The notes beneath the pieces were generated by a model, which worked only from the letters and a program-made list of their open reading frames with translations, was not told where the DNA came from and searched no databases. DNA of 64,000 nt from Rhodopseudomonas palustris JSC-3b (GTDB lineage: Bacteria > Pseudomonadota > Alphaproteobacteria > Rhizobiales > Xanthobacteraceae). Position 1 is the stretch's first letter, and each line of letters begins with the position of its first letter. Of this stretch, positions 1 through 9,847 are shown piece by piece. The stretch lies in NCBI GenBank assembly GCA_000504425.1, contig KI632513.1, positions 1,419,491 to 1,483,490 on the forward strand, in the 5' to 3' direction. Position numbers and translations under genes: made by a program.

Positions 1-370
1 AGGCTGGAATGCGGTGTTCGTCGGCGAGATGGCCGGCATCGAGCCGCAACTGGCCCGCGCCGCGCGGCAGGTGCCGCTCTATGCGCTGTCCAACACCAAT
101 CCGGCGCATGCGGCGCATTTCACCACGACCTACCGCAGCGTGCTGCGGCACTTTCGCAAGGTATTTCTGTCCTCGCAGATCGGCCACCGCAAGCCGAGTG
201 CCGCCGCCTATCAGCACGTGATCGCCGCGACCGGGATCGCCCCGTCGCGGCTGGTATTCTTCGATGACCTGCTCGAAAACGTTCAGGCCGCGCAATCGCA
301 CGGCCTGATCGCCATTCAGGTCAAAGACAGTACGGACGTGGCGCGGACGCTCGACCTGCTCGGTCTGTAG
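1..370 (+). CDS. HAD-IA family hydrolase, C-terminal part (5' end outside window)
   Basis: The reading frame is open from base 2 (G-W-N-A-V-F) to a TAG at 368-370, so only the last 122 residues are present. Visible haloacid-dehalogenase motifs are motif II (the Ser in ALSNTN), motif III (the Lys in HRKPS) and motif IV (FFDD, binding Mg2+). The WNAVF stretch and short cap spacing resemble the YihX-like subgroup, which dephosphorylates small sugar or nucleotide phosphates; the substrate cannot be told from this fragment. The nucleophile Asp motif lies upstream of the window. Confidence 0.85.
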   Translation, partial: GWNAVFVGEMAGIEPQLARAARQVPLYALSNTNPAHAAHFTTTYRSVLRHFRKVFLSSQIGHRKPSAAAYQHVIAATGIAPSRLVFFDDLLENVQAAQSHGLIAIQVKDSTDVARTLDLLGL

Positions 371-394
371 CGCCCGCGGCGAGCGTGCGCGTTG

Positions 395-784
395 TTATGG
401 GCAGGGCCGACGCAGGCCGTCGCGGCCGACATAGGTGCCGCTCTCGGGATCATACGAACGGAACCGGCGCATGCAGTAATCGACCGCATTCTGGGCCGCC
501 GCCGCCCGCTCGGCCTCCTGCGCCGCGATCGCGCCGCCGATCACCGCCGCACCGACGCCGAGCCCGATCGCCGCACCGACTCCAGGACCACCCCAGCCCC
601 GGCCACGGCCACCGCCCCAGCCGCGGCCACGACCGCGCTGCGCATAGGCCGGCGTGGTGCCGGCCGTGATCGCGAGCCCCGTGGTGGCAATCATGCCGAA
701 CGCATACATGCCCAGCATCACGGTGGTGGCGAGCACGCGCGTCACCATCTTGTGGGCTCGACTGCCCGATTTCCTGATCATCAT
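395..784 (-). CDS. BA14K family secreted protein
   Basis: A 129-residue protein. The start at 784 (MMIRKSG) is preferred because AGGAAAGG lies about 8 bases upstream; an in-frame start at 814 would add ten residues. A long N-terminal hydrophobic segment ends in TPAYAQ, a likely signal-peptidase site. It is followed by an Arg/Gly/Trp-rich low-complexity stretch, a Gly/Ala-rich hydrophobic segment, and the C-terminal signature DYCMRRFRSYDPESGTYVG of the BA14K family. That family is named after a Brucella immunoreactive lectin-like protein and is common in Rhizobiales. Likely periplasmic or envelope-associated. It converges on the HAD gene with a 24-bp gap. Confidence 0.85.
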   Translation of the reverse strand: MMIRKSGSRAHKMVTRVLATTVMLGMYAFGMIATTGLAITAGTTPAYAQRGRGRGWGGGRGRGWGGPGVGAAIGLGVGAAVIGGAIAAQEAERAAAAQNAVDYCMRRFRSYDPESGTYVGRDGLRRPCP

Positions 785-1125
785 AGCCTTGGCCTTTCCT
801 GTCGCCGTCTCCAAAACGATCTAGCGTCGTCTATTGGCACCAGCCTGTGTCAACACGACGCAATATTGCGCGCCAGCTAATCGCGGTCAAATACCGAGCA
901 CCCTGATGGAGCCAACTACGCACGCACCACTTGCTGCACAGCAACACGCAACTAACAGGACCCATCAAACGGTCATTATTGCTCGATCTGCACTGATCAC
1001 CGTCATTGCTCACCCGTCATTGCCGGATGCCGCTCATCACACCACGGCACACGACGAACGCGCGAATCATCACATTTGATCCGCAGTCGATTCAATGGCG
1101 TCATACCTGTCGGCCATGGAACCAC
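785..1125. other. Intergenic stretch with no recognised feature
   Basis: About 340 bases between two minus-strand secreted-protein genes. Open frames here are short and lack a credible ribosome binding site. The sequence is less GC-rich than its surroundings, as expected of upstream DNA for the BA14K gene. I see no tRNA, repeat or clear terminator. Confidence 0.5.
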
Positions 1126-1641
1126 TTATTTGCTGCTGATCGCCTGCATCGCCTTCCAATCGAAACGTTTGGCGATCGCCAGTGCTTCGACGTCATCAAT
1201 GCCGGAAAATGTCAGGCTGAACAGCGCGCGCTCGCCGAGCGCAATGACGATGCCACCCGATTTGTCGCTGAACGTATAGGTACGCATCACCCGAAAGCCG
1301 TCGATCGTGTCGCTGCTCATGCGGCCCTCGCCGCTTTCGATCTTCATGTCGGTGCTGGTGGCAGCGAGCGCGACCTGCGCCGCCGGGCCGGTCACCATCT
1401 GCGCATCGACATGGGCTTCGCCGCGCTGATAATTGCGCGTCGCCGTCACCATTGAGGCGCCGCTGACTTCCATGGTCATGCCCTCGGGCTTGCTGCCTTC
1501 CCAGCCTGACAGCTCGACCAGCAGCGGCACGAAGCGCTGATAACCGCCCTCCGCATGCGCGAGCCGGGGCGGCACGACCGCGGCGGTGGTCAGTATGATG
1601 GCGGCCAGCGCCAGGCGGATCAGATGACGGCGATCGATCAT
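1126..1641 (-). CDS. Putative periplasmic protein of unknown function
   Basis: A 171-residue protein with a clear N-terminal export signal: MIDRRHLIRLALAAIIL, then a cleavage-like RLAHAEGG near residue 31. I do not recognise the family. The mature part is rich in beta-prone segments (for example VMRTYTFSDKSGGIVIAL) and has no cysteines. It is divergently arranged with the secreted protein starting at 1831, with a shared upstream region of about 190 bp. A periplasmic location is inferred from the signal peptide; no enzymatic motif is visible. Confidence 0.75.
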   Translation of the reverse strand: MIDRRHLIRLALAAIILTTAAVVPPRLAHAEGGYQRFVPLLVELSGWEGSKPEGMTMEVSGASMVTATRNYQRGEAHVDAQMVTGPAAQVALAATSTDMKIESGEGRMSSDTIDGFRVMRTYTFSDKSGGIVIALGERALFSLTFSGIDDVEALAIAKRFDWKAMQAISSK

Positions 1642-1830
1642 AGGCAGCTCCGGAGCATGAGATGACGGCGATCCTAGCAGAGCAGCACCGCCCCGGAACC
1701 AAGGCCGGAGGCCGACGATAGTAGCCCCCTGGCGGCGACGCGGACGTAAAGCCGTTGATGCACATCAATGCCGTAGTGCCGCGCCGCCCGAACCATGCCC
1801 TGATCCGCAATGCGCGAGTTGGGAGCCTCC

Positions 1831-2886
1831 ATGGCGCGCCGTTGCCACCTGTTGTCGCCGCTGTTGTTGTCGCCGCTGCTGGCGCTTGCCGCCGCCAGCG
1901 TGCCACTCGCCGCTGTGGCGGCCGACGACCCGATCGGCACGCTCACCAAGATCGCGCGCTATGACACCGCCGCCAAAGTCGAGATCGGGCGCTCCGACAG
2001 CGGTCTCGTGGCCTGCTATGTGCGCGAGCAAGGCTCCTCGCATCAGCTCGACATCGGCGTATCCGGCACGCGCGCTTTTATCCGGCTGGAAGCGCCCGAC
2101 GAGCGCGAGGCGACGCCGCAACCACCGCTCAAAGTGTTTGCGGGCAAATCGACCGGCGCCGACGACTACGCTCCGATCAAGGAGTTCGACGGCCCGGTGA
2201 CCTTTGTCGTCCCGCGCCAGGATCGCTCTGATTTCACGCTGATCGCCGAGCAGCACCCACGCGAATTTCTGCAGATGGTCGCGGCGGCCCGCGGCGAGTT
2301 CGTGGTGGTGCAAGCGCGCGCCGATGCCAAGATCACCAACGTGGTCGCGATCTATCAGTTCAGCCCCAAAGCAATCGCGCCCTTGCTGGCCTGCGCCGCC
2401 GAACGGACCGGCCAGGCCGGCAACACGGCGCCCGCCACCACGCCGCCGCCCAGCAGCACGGCCAGCGACTGGACGACTTACAGCAATGCGCGGTTTGGCA
2501 CGCTGGTCGATTATCCGGCCGATCTGTTCAGCGAGCGTGATCCGGCACCCACCAACAATGACGGCCGCACGTTCCGTAGCCGCGACGGCCGCGCCCGGCT
2601 GTCAGTCTATGGCGCGCACAATGTTGAAGCCGACACGCCGCAAGCCTATCTCGACAAATATGGCGATGGTGCTGAGCCAAGTTTTCGGCGGGTAACCGCG
2701 CAGTTCTATGCGCTGTCCGGCCGGCGCGGTGACGATATCTATTATCAGCGCTGCAATTTCGTCGGCCGCGAGGACGGCACCATCCACTGCGTCGACATCA
2801 GCTATCCGCAGGCCGACAAGGCGAAATTCGATCCGATCGTCGAGCGGATCAGCCGGTCGCTCCGCCAGCAGCGGCCGGCCAAGTGA
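1831..2886 (+). CDS. Putative secreted protein of unknown function
   Basis: A 351-residue protein. The start at 1831 (MARRCHLL) is chosen because GGGAG lies about 6 bases upstream; a longer frame from 1810 has no such site. A Leu/Ala-rich signal peptide ends around AAVAADDP. The mature protein has two parts: an N-terminal domain (about 40-190) and, after a Thr/Pro/Ser-rich linker (TTPPPSSTAS), a C-terminal domain starting WTTYSNARFGTLVDYPADLF. The second part resembles small periplasmic domains common in Bradyrhizobium-type genomes with no assigned role. I assign no function. A hairpin (2903-2931) follows the stop codon. Confidence 0.75.
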   Translation: MARRCHLLSPLLLSPLLALAAASVPLAAVAADDPIGTLTKIARYDTAAKVEIGRSDSGLVACYVREQGSSHQLDIGVSGTRAFIRLEAPDEREATPQPPLKVFAGKSTGADDYAPIKEFDGPVTFVVPRQDRSDFTLIAEQHPREFLQMVAAARGEFVVVQARADAKITNVVAIYQFSPKAIAPLLACAAERTGQAGNTAPATTPPPSSTASDWTTYSNARFGTLVDYPADLFSERDPAPTNNDGRTFRSRDGRARLSVYGAHNVEADTPQAYLDKYGDGAEPSFRRVTAQFYALSGRRGDDIYYQRCNFVGREDGTIHCVDISYPQADKAKFDPIVERISRSLRQQRPAK

Positions 2887-2902
2887 CGGCACCTTGGCGC
2901 CT

Positions 2903-2931
2903 GTTCGGCTCCGATGGCATCAGAACCGAAC
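2903..2931. repeat. Imperfect inverted repeat after the secreted-protein gene
   Basis: GTTCGGCTCCGATG (2903-2916) and CATCAGAACCGAAC (2918-2931) are inverted with two mismatches around one central base. It lies 17 bp past the stop codon and could act as a weak terminator, but no T-run follows. The core ATCAGAACCGAA also occurs in the palindrome at 33152-33193, so this may be a degenerate half-copy of that repeat. Confidence 0.5.
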
Positions 2932-2963
2932 CTTCGTTGTGCAGGGCGTAATCCCGACCGCGA

Positions 2964-3263
2964 TTACCGGCGCGGGATCTGCTCGCAGTCGATCGAATAG
3001 ACCAGTTCGCCGCGGGCGGTGCGGCCGAACGGCAGGCAGCGCGGCAGCTCGCCGGAGCGCGGCGCCGCGGCCGGGGCGGCCACCGGCGCCGGGCTGGCGC
3101 TGGTGTCGGCGGTCGATTCGCTGGGCGGCTGATAGTCCGGGGTCATCGACGGCATCCAGCCCTTCGACCAGTCGTGGCGGACGCTGTACAGCGTCACAAA
3201 GCCGATGGCTCCCAGCACCATAACGGCGCGGAACATCCATTTGGTCATATCATGTTGCTGCAT
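2964..3263 (-). CDS. Small single-pass membrane protein of unknown function
   Basis: A 99-residue protein. The start at 3263 (MQQHDMTK) has TAGGAG about 8 bases upstream; the alternative ATG at 3248 lacks a site. One transmembrane segment near the N-terminus (MFRAVMVLGAIGFVTLYSV) is followed by a Pro/Ala/Ser-rich linker and a short C-terminal part with two cysteines (GELPRCLPFG and YSIDCEQIP), which may form a disulfide. It is divergent from moeA, with about 210 bp between the starts. I do not recognise the family; the topology suggests a periplasmic C-terminus. Confidence 0.7.
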   Translation of the reverse strand: MQQHDMTKWMFRAVMVLGAIGFVTLYSVRHDWSKGWMPSMTPDYQPPSESTADTSASPAPVAAPAAAPRSGELPRCLPFGRTARGELVYSIDCEQIPRR

Positions 3264-3477
3264 CGGTTTCGCTCCTACGCGACCTGGACTGTTGGGCCTG
3301 CTCTTACGCGGGGCCGTGGCGGCGATGCAATCCTGATTTCGACGGAGGCGCCCCATCCGATTGCGTCGGTTCGCCGCTTGCAGAACCCTGCCCTGGCCCG
3401 TAAAGCCGGATTGCTCCGTGTCGGCGCCGCGAATGGCGATCCTGGTGACAAGGAGCGGAGGACGGCGGAGTGTTGCG

Positions 3478-4689
3478 ATGTCCCTGATGCCGGTAGCCGA
3501 TGCGCTGGCCGCGATTCTCGCGGACGCAGCTCCGCTCGCTGAGGAATGGGTGCCGCTCGCCAACGGCCATCGCCGCGTGCTGGCGCGCGACCTCGCCGCC
3601 ACCCGCACCCAGCCGCCGCTGCCGATGTCGGCAATGGACGGCTATGCGATCCGCGCCGCCGATGCCGGCGAGGTCGGTGCGCGGCTGACCGTGATCGGCG
3701 AAGTCGCCGCGGGACGGCCGGCTGAGCAGCGCCTTCAGGCCGGCGAAGCGATGCGGATCTTCACCGGCGGCGTGGTGCCGGACGGCGCTGATACCGTGGT
3801 GATCCAGGAAGACACCACCCGCGACGGCGACCAGGTGATCCTGAACGTGCCGTCCCGGCCCGGCCACCACATCCGCGCCGCCGGCATCGATTTTCACCAA
3901 GGCGACGTGCTGCTGCGCGCCGGCACCCGGCTGTCCGACCGCGATCTGGCGCTGGCAGCCTCGATGAACCACGCAAAATTGCCGCTGCGACGCCGGCCCA
4001 AGATCGCGATGCTCGCCACCGGCGATGAGCTGGTGATGCCGGGCACCTGCCCCGGCCCCGGCCAGATCCTCTATGCCAACGGCTTTGCGCTCCATGCGCT
4101 GGCGCGTGATGAGGGTGCCGACACCGTCGATCTTGGCATCGCCGCCGATACGCAGGAATCGACCACCGCCGCGATCCGCCGTGCCCGCGAGCTTGAAGTC
4201 GACATTCTGGTCACCACCGGCGGCGCCTCGGCCGGCGACCACGACATGGTGCTGCGCTCGCTGCAGGCCGAGGGCGTCGCGATGTCGTTCTGGAAGATCG
4301 CGATGCGGCCCGGCAAGCCGATGATGCACGGCACGCTCGGCGCGCTGCGGGTGATCGGCCTGCCCGGCAATCCGGTGTCGTCCTATGTGTGCGCGTTCCT
4401 GTTCCTGGTGCCGCTGATCCGCGCGCTGTCCGGACGGCGCGATGTCGCCCATATCGGGGAAAACGCCGTGCTCGGCCGCGCCATTGGCGGCAATGACGGC
4501 CGCGAGGATTATCTGCGCGCCTCGCTCGATTACGATTCGATGGGCCGGCTGGTCGCGACCCCGGTCGAGCGCCAGGATTCCTCGCTGCTCAGCCAGTTGG
4601 CCTCGGCGCAGGCGCTGGTGATCCGCCCGCCTTGCGCGCCCGCGGCCGACGCCGGCGCGCCATGCCGGATCATTAAGCTTCCATTGTAG
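3478..4689 (+). CDS. moeA: Molybdopterin molybdenumtransferase MoeA
   Basis: A 403-residue protein. It inserts molybdate into adenylylated molybdopterin in the last step of molybdenum cofactor synthesis, in the cytoplasm. Family motifs are in order: PMSAMDGYAIRA near residue 43, GDELV in the middle, TTGGASAGDHD of the MoCF-binding domain, and GLPGNPVSSYV. The start at 3478 is preferred over upstream in-frame starts because GGAG lies 8 bases before it and family members begin near MSLMPVADA. moeA directly upstream of lexA is the usual alphaproteobacterial order. Confidence 0.96.
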   Translation: MSLMPVADALAAILADAAPLAEEWVPLANGHRRVLARDLAATRTQPPLPMSAMDGYAIRAADAGEVGARLTVIGEVAAGRPAEQRLQAGEAMRIFTGGVVPDGADTVVIQEDTTRDGDQVILNVPSRPGHHIRAAGIDFHQGDVLLRAGTRLSDRDLALAASMNHAKLPLRRRPKIAMLATGDELVMPGTCPGPGQILYANGFALHALARDEGADTVDLGIAADTQESTTAAIRRARELEVDILVTTGGASAGDHDMVLRSLQAEGVAMSFWKIAMRPGKPMMHGTLGALRVIGLPGNPVSSYVCAFLFLVPLIRALSGRRDVAHIGENAVLGRAIGGNDGREDYLRASLDYDSMGRLVATPVERQDSSLLSQLASAQALVIRPPCAPAADAGAPCRIIKLPL

Positions 4690-4728
4690 CGGACGCCCGA
4701 TTTCTTGACCCGAAATTAACCTGTTGCG

Positions 4729-4743
4729 GAACACATATCGAAC
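4729..4743 (-). promoter_or_regulatory. LexA operator (SOS box) of lexA
   Basis: GAAC-acatatc-GAAC on the plus strand is GTTC-N7-GTTC on the minus strand, the alphaproteobacterial LexA box. It lies 93 bp upstream of the lexA start, in the moeA-lexA gap, as expected for autoregulation. Both half-sites and the 7-base spacer are exact. Confidence 0.85.
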
Positions 4744-4835
4744 AGATAGTGTCCGTTCATGATTTGTTTTCGAGGCGATTCCGCAGCCTCGACCCGCGCC
4801 GCCCGGCTTTGGGCGTCTGATCTGGGACCGCTCGC

Positions 4836-5546
4836 ATGCTCACGCGCAAACAATTTGAACTGTTACGCTTCATCAATGAACGGCTGAAGGAGAGCGGCGT
4901 GCCGCCCTCGTTCGACGAGATGAAGGAGGCGCTCGATCTGCGCTCGAAATCCGGCATCCACCGGCTGATCACGGCGCTCGAGGAGCGCGGCTTCATCCGC
5001 CGGCTACCGAACCGCGCCCGCGCGATCGAGGTGATCAAGCTGCCGGATTTTGGCGTCAGCGGCGCCGGCCAGGGGCGACGCGGCTTTACCCCGAGCGTGA
5101 TCGAGGGCCATCTCGGCAAGGTGCGACCGCCCTCGCCGATCGGCGCGGAAGACGATTCCGGGCGCACTGTCGCGGTGCCGGTGATGGGCCGCATTGCGGC
5201 CGGTACTCCGATCGAAGCGCTACAGACCCGCAGCCACACCATCAGCGTGCCGCCCGACATGCTCGGCGCCGGTGAGCATTACGCGCTGGAAGTGCGCGGT
5301 GATTCCATGGTCGAGGCCGGAATTTTGGACGGCGACATGGCGCTGATCCAGAAGAACGACACCGCCAACACCGGCGATATCGTGGTGGCACTGATCGACG
5401 AGGAAGAAGCCACGCTCAAACGGTTCCGCCGGCGCGGCGCGTCGATCGCGCTCGAGCCTGCCAATCAGGCCTATGAGGTGCGGATTCTGCCCCCGAACCG
5501 GGTCCGGATTCAGGGCAAGCTGATCGGGCTGTACCGCAAGTACTAA
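4836..5546 (+). CDS. lexA: SOS response repressor/autoprotease LexA
   Basis: A 236-residue protein. It represses DNA-damage genes and cleaves itself when RecA filaments form. The N-terminal winged helix is visible ([13 protein letters not shown], then [18 protein letters not shown]). The cleavage bond is Ala122-Gly123 in [11 protein letters not shown]. The catalytic pair is Ser157 (RGDSMVEAG) and Lys195 (EEATLKRF) in the S24 peptidase domain. The linker between the domains is longer than in E. coli LexA, as usual in alphaproteobacteria. A consensus SOS box lies upstream, and another double box at 32582-32614 is a likely target within this window. Confidence 0.97.
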   Translation: MLTRKQFELLRFINERLKESGVPPSFDEMKEALDLRSKSGIHRLITALEERGFIRRLPNRARAIEVIKLPDFGVSGAGQGRRGFTPSVIEGHLGKVRPPSPIGAEDDSGRTVAVPVMGRIAAGTPIEALQTRSHTISVPPDMLGAGEHYALEVRGDSMVEAGILDGDMALIQKNDTANTGDIVVALIDEEEATLKRFRRRGASIALEPANQAYEVRILPPNRVRIQGKLIGLYRKY

Positions 5547-5573
5547 GCGGTCTCCTTCGTGAGCCAATTGGAG

Positions 5574-7934
5574 CTACTCCAGTTCGTCGTCTTCCACCGG
5601 CGGCGCGGTGAATGTACGCGCCGGCGGCGATAGCACGGAACGCGGCGACGGGCGCTGGGATGCAGCCCGCTCGCTCTGCTCGGTGGGACTATGCGGCTCG
5701 CGTTCCGCGCGGCTCTCTGTAGAGCCATTGGCGAGATTATGGGCGCGCGCGCTGCTGATCGCGGGCGATGGCGCCCGCGGTGCCCAGGGCCGATCGCGTT
5801 CAGGCGGATGCACCACGCTTGCCTGCCAGGCGGTGCCCGCGCTGCGCAGGCTCTGCGCCCCGGTGCGGCGCAGCGTGTCGGCATCGACCACATGGGCCGC
5901 GCAGCCCTCCGGCACCGGATGCCGGGTCACCAGCACCGCCGCCTTGTGGCAATCCTCCGCGACCGCCTCGGGTGTTTTCGCCAGCGCCACCAGCCGGCCA
6001 TCAGCCAGCGCCGTGACGCAGCCCTCGCGGTCGCAGGACGCACCCGCCGCCAGCGACGGCTCGCTCGCGCTGCGGCCATCGCCATCGGCGGCGAGCCAGA
6101 CTTTTTGCAGAAAGCCATGCTGGCCATCCTGCAGCAGCCGCAGCCGGCCATCTGCGCCGCGCACCGCGACCTGCCGGCCATCGCCGCCGATCACGATGTC
6201 AGGACGCTCGGCGGCGAGCGCCCATGGCACCGCGAGCACAATCAGCACGACGCCGAGATAGCGCAGCGCTGAGCGCAGCAGCGTGAGCGTAACGAGGCCA
6301 AGCGTCGCCACTAGCAGCGGTCCGACGCCGAACGCGGCGATCGGGCCGACCGCGCCCGGCAACGCGGCGACGCCCTGCGCCACCAGCACCAGCCACTCGA
6401 TGCCGATCGCCATGATCCGCCAAAACACCGTATCGAAGCCGAACGGCATCGCGACCAGGCCGAGCAGCCCGGCTGGCATCACCAGCGCCGACACCACCGG
6501 CATCGCCAGCAGATTGGCGAGCACGCCATAGGCGGTGACGCGGTGGAAGTGATAGGCGGCGTAAGGCAGCGTCGCGAGCCCGGCGACCAGCGAGGCCAGC
6601 GCCAGCAACGCGATCTCACGCGCGCCCCACAGCGCGGCACGCGCGGTGCCGGATTGGTCGGGACTGGCGAATAACGCCGGCAGGCCGAGCTGCACCAGTG
6701 CCACGAGGCCCAGCGTCGCCGCGAACGACATCTGAAAACTGGGATGGACCAGCGCTTCCGGCGCCAGCAGCAGCACGATCAAGGCGGCGATCGCCAGCGT
6801 GCGAAACGTGATGGCCTGCCGGTCGACCATCATGGCAATCAGCACCACTGCGGTCATCAAAAACGAGCGCTGGGTCGCGACCTCGGCGCCGGAAAGCGCC
6901 AGATAGAACGCCGCGGCGCCGAGCGCAGCGCCGGCCGCGTATTTCTTGATCGGCCCCCACACCGTCAGCGCCGGCACCAGCGCGAGCAGCGCGCGCACCG
7001 CAAAGAACACCACGCCCGCCACCACCGCCATGTGATAGCCGGAGATCGACAGCACATGGCCGAGGCCCGAGACGAACATCGCATCGTTGACTGGCGCCGA
7101 AATGGCATCGCGCCGCCCGGTCAAGAGCGCGGTGGCGATGGCGCGGTGATCGCCCTCCAGCACGATGCGAATGCGCGCATCGATGGCGTCGCGGATGGCC
7201 TGCAGCGTCGCGGCGTAGCGCAGCGCCAAGCCGCCGCTCTCCGGCGCGGGCTTGACCGTGACCGCGCCCAGCACCCAGCCGGTGGCGCTGATACCCTGGA
7301 AATACAGGTCGCGCGCGAAATCATAGCCACCGGGTTGCAGCGGCGCCATCGGCGGCGTCAGCCGCGCTTTCAGCTCGACAAAGCTGCCGGCAGCCGGCGC
7401 GGTGCCCTTGCGCACCGACAGCCGCACCCGCTGCAAGCTGGTGGTGCTGCGCGGCGCGTCCATGTGAGTGATGCGCAACACGAAGCGGTCGCTGCGCTCG
7501 CGCTGCTCGCGGCCCTCCACAAAGCCTTTTAGCGCCACGCCGACCAAAGGCTGCGCCAGCACCGGATGCGCGACCCGCGCCGTCTTGAGCGCGGCCACGG
7601 CAAAGCCAGCGGCGACCGCCGCGATCAGCACCGCGAGCGCAAACAGCGCATGGCGGCGCAGCGCAAAGGCGACCGCGGCCAGGGCGAGCGCGGTCAGCGC
7701 CGCGACAACAGCGATCGGTTCATGATCGGCGGTAAAATAAAGCGCGATGCCGGTGCCGAGCGCCACCGGCAGCCAGGGCAACAGCCGCCCCGGCCCGCGC
7801 TCGGCTTGGACGCAGCCGCGCAGCCAATCCCACAGCGCCTCGCCATGCGGGCGCAGCGCACCGAGCCGCGCTGTCGCAATGCTGGCGCCAGCCGGCCAGG
7901 TCCGCACCTTTGCCCGGCTGCCGCCCTGCTCCAC
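5574..7934 (-). CDS. comEC: ComEC/Rec2 family membrane protein lacking a metallo-beta-lactamase motif
   Basis: A 786-residue polytopic inner-membrane protein. ComEC forms the channel for single-stranded DNA uptake in transformation. The N-terminal part (DUF4131-like, about 50-230) is followed by the competence domain, with its hallmark GHVLSISGYHMAVVAG and many transmembrane helices. The C-terminal region (about 590-786) has no HxHxDH metal motif. It ends in a Pro/Arg/Ser-rich tail, so the nuclease-like domain of long ComEC proteins is degenerate or absent. Natural competence cannot be concluded from this gene alone. It converges on lexA (27-bp gap); a start further downstream is possible. 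Confidence 0.88.
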   Translation of the reverse strand: MEQGGSRAKVRTWPAGASIATARLGALRPHGEALWDWLRGCVQAERGPGRLLPWLPVALGTGIALYFTADHEPIAVVAALTALALAAVAFALRRHALFALAVLIAAVAAGFAVAALKTARVAHPVLAQPLVGVALKGFVEGREQRERSDRFVLRITHMDAPRSTTSLQRVRLSVRKGTAPAAGSFVELKARLTPPMAPLQPGGYDFARDLYFQGISATGWVLGAVTVKPAPESGGLALRYAATLQAIRDAIDARIRIVLEGDHRAIATALLTGRRDAISAPVNDAMFVSGLGHVLSISGYHMAVVAGVVFFAVRALLALVPALTVWGPIKKYAAGAALGAAAFYLALSGAEVATQRSFLMTAVVLIAMMVDRQAITFRTLAIAALIVLLLAPEALVHPSFQMSFAATLGLVALVQLGLPALFASPDQSGTARAALWGAREIALLALASLVAGLATLPYAAYHFHRVTAYGVLANLLAMPVVSALVMPAGLLGLVAMPFGFDTVFWRIMAIGIEWLVLVAQGVAALPGAVGPIAAFGVGPLLVATLGLVTLTLLRSALRYLGVVLIVLAVPWALAAERPDIVIGGDGRQVAVRGADGRLRLLQDGQHGFLQKVWLAADGDGRSASEPSLAAGASCDREGCVTALADGRLVALAKTPEAVAEDCHKAAVLVTRHPVPEGCAAHVVDADTLRRTGAQSLRSAGTAWQASVVHPPERDRPWAPRAPSPAISSARAHNLANGSTESRAEREPHSPTEQSERAASQRPSPRSVLSPPARTFTAPPVEDDELE

Positions 7935-8011
7935 GCCGCGCGCCCCTCAACGAGCCTGTGCCCGTCGAGGATGCGGCAAACCGCGGCGCTGCGCAACTTT
8001 TGCGGGAAGAA

Positions 8012-9694
8012 TTAACCCTTCGCCACTTCCTTGGCAAAAGTGTCGCGCAGGCCGATCGTGCGGTTGAACACCGGCCGCTCAGGGCTGGAATCGCGGTCGC
8101 GCACAAAATAGCCCTGACGCTCGAACTGCATCGGCTCGGCCGCGGTGGCGGCCGCCACCGACGGCTCGACCAAAGCGCCGGTCAGCACTTCCAGCGACTC
8201 CGGATTGAGGTCGGCCGCGAAATTGGCCGCCTCAGGTGCGGGTTTTTGGAACAGCTGATTATAGATGCGGATTTCGGCGGGCACCGCGTCCTGCGCCGAC
8301 AGCCAGTGCATGGTCGCCTTGACCTTGCGGCCGTCCGGGGCGTTGCCGCCGCGCGTCGCCGGATCGTAGCTGCAGCGCAGTTCGACGATCTCGCCGGCGG
8401 CATCCTTCACCACCTCGCGGCAGGTGATGAAATAGCCATAGCGCAGCCGCACCTCGTTGCCGGGCGACAGCCGGAAGAATTTTTTGGGCGGGTTCTCCAT
8501 GAAATCGTCGCGCTCGATATAGATCTCGCGGCCGAAATGCAGCGTGCGCGTGCCGGCCGAGGGATCGTCCGGGTGGTTGACCGCCTCGATCTGTTCGCTC
8601 TGCCCTTCCGGGTAGTTTTCGATCACCACCTTGAGCGGCCGCAGCACCGCCATGCGCCGCGGCGCGGTGCGGTTCAATTCTTCGCGAATGCAGAATTCCA
8701 GCATGCCGACATCGACCACGCTGTTGGCCTTGGCGACGCCGATCCGCTTGACGAACTCACGCACAGCGGCCGGCGGCACGCCGCGGCGACGCAGCCCGGC
8801 GATGGTCGGCATGCGCGGATCGTCCCAGCCATTGACGTGGCCACCGCGAACCAGCTCGGTCAGCACGCGCTTCGACAGCAGCGTGTAGGTCAGATTGAGC
8901 CGCGCGAATTCATACTGCCGCGGCTTGGCGGGCACCGGCAGCTTGTCGAGCAGCCACTCATAGAGCGGCCGGTGATCCTCGAATTCCAGGGTGCAGATCG
9001 AATGGGTGATGCCCTCGATCGCGTCCGACTGGCCGTGGGCATAGTCATAGCTCGGATAGATCGACCAGGCCTGCCCGGTGCGCGGATGGTGGGCGTGCAG
9101 GATGCGATACAGCACCGGATCGCGCAGATTGATATTGCCGGCGGCCATGTCGATCTTGGCGCGCAGCACCCGCGCGCCATTCTGGAATTCACCGGCCTTC
9201 ATGCGCCGGAACAGCTCGAGATTTTCCTCGACCGAACGGTCGCGGAACGGGCTGTTCTTGCCGGGCTCGGTCAGCGTGCCGCGATTGACCCGGATTTCCT
9301 CCTGCGACTGGTCGTCGACATAGGCCAGCCCGTTCTGGATCAGCAGTTCGGCCCACTGATAGAGCTGCTCGAAATAGTCCGAGGCGTAATAGAGGTGGCC
9401 GCCCCAATCGAAGCCGAGCCAGCGCACGTCCGCCTGGATGGAATCGATATATTCCTGCTCTTCCTTGGTCGGATTGGTATCGTCGAACCGAAGGTGGCAG
9501 CGCCCGGCAAATTCCTGGGCAATGCCGAAATTCAGGGCGATCGACTTGGCATGGCCGATATGCAGGTAGCCATTCGGCTCCGGCGGAAAGCGCGTCACAA
9601 TCTGGGTGTGCTTCTTGGAGTCGAGATCAGCCTGAATGATATCGCGAATGAAATCGCGACCCGCCTCGGCCGTCGCTGCCTCTGCCATCGTCAT
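8012..9694 (-). CDS. glnS: Glutaminyl-tRNA synthetase
   Basis: A 560-residue class I synthetase that charges tRNA-Gln directly. The start at 9694 (MTMAEAAT) has AGGA about 8 bases upstream; the frame continues further upstream without a better site. Motifs: the HIGH-type [15 protein letters not shown] near residue 40, [10 protein letters not shown] typical of GlnRS rather than GluRS, and LLSKR as the KMSKS equivalent. The C-terminal anticodon-binding beta-barrels are present (through [14 protein letters not shown]). It is divergent from gltX with 153 bp between the starts. Many alphaproteobacteria instead make Gln-tRNA by GatCAB amidation. Confidence 0.95.
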   Translation of the reverse strand: MTMAEAATAEAGRDFIRDIIQADLDSKKHTQIVTRFPPEPNGYLHIGHAKSIALNFGIAQEFAGRCHLRFDDTNPTKEEQEYIDSIQADVRWLGFDWGGHLYYASDYFEQLYQWAELLIQNGLAYVDDQSQEEIRVNRGTLTEPGKNSPFRDRSVEENLELFRRMKAGEFQNGARVLRAKIDMAAGNINLRDPVLYRILHAHHPRTGQAWSIYPSYDYAHGQSDAIEGITHSICTLEFEDHRPLYEWLLDKLPVPAKPRQYEFARLNLTYTLLSKRVLTELVRGGHVNGWDDPRMPTIAGLRRRGVPPAAVREFVKRIGVAKANSVVDVGMLEFCIREELNRTAPRRMAVLRPLKVVIENYPEGQSEQIEAVNHPDDPSAGTRTLHFGREIYIERDDFMENPPKKFFRLSPGNEVRLRYGYFITCREVVKDAAGEIVELRCSYDPATRGGNAPDGRKVKATMHWLSAQDAVPAEIRIYNQLFQKPAPEAANFAADLNPESLEVLTGALVEPSVAAATAAEPMQFERQGYFVRDRDSSPERPVFNRTIGLRDTFAKEVAKG

Positions 9695-9847
9695 CGGGGA
9701 ATCCTGCAAATCCGTTTCCTGGCTATGTGCCAAATCCAGGGCGCCGCGCCAACCCCGCAGGGCCGATCCGGCGCTTTGTTTATGCCGCGTTCCTGCTATA
9801 CACCGCTCGTCGCCCTTCGGCCCCCTTTCCAATCATCGCAGATCTGA

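Noticed and set aside
1196-2313. Overlapping frames on both strands around 1200-2300
   Set aside because: The two genes chosen here have signal peptides and ribosome binding sites; the other frames are Arg/Ala-rich shadows.
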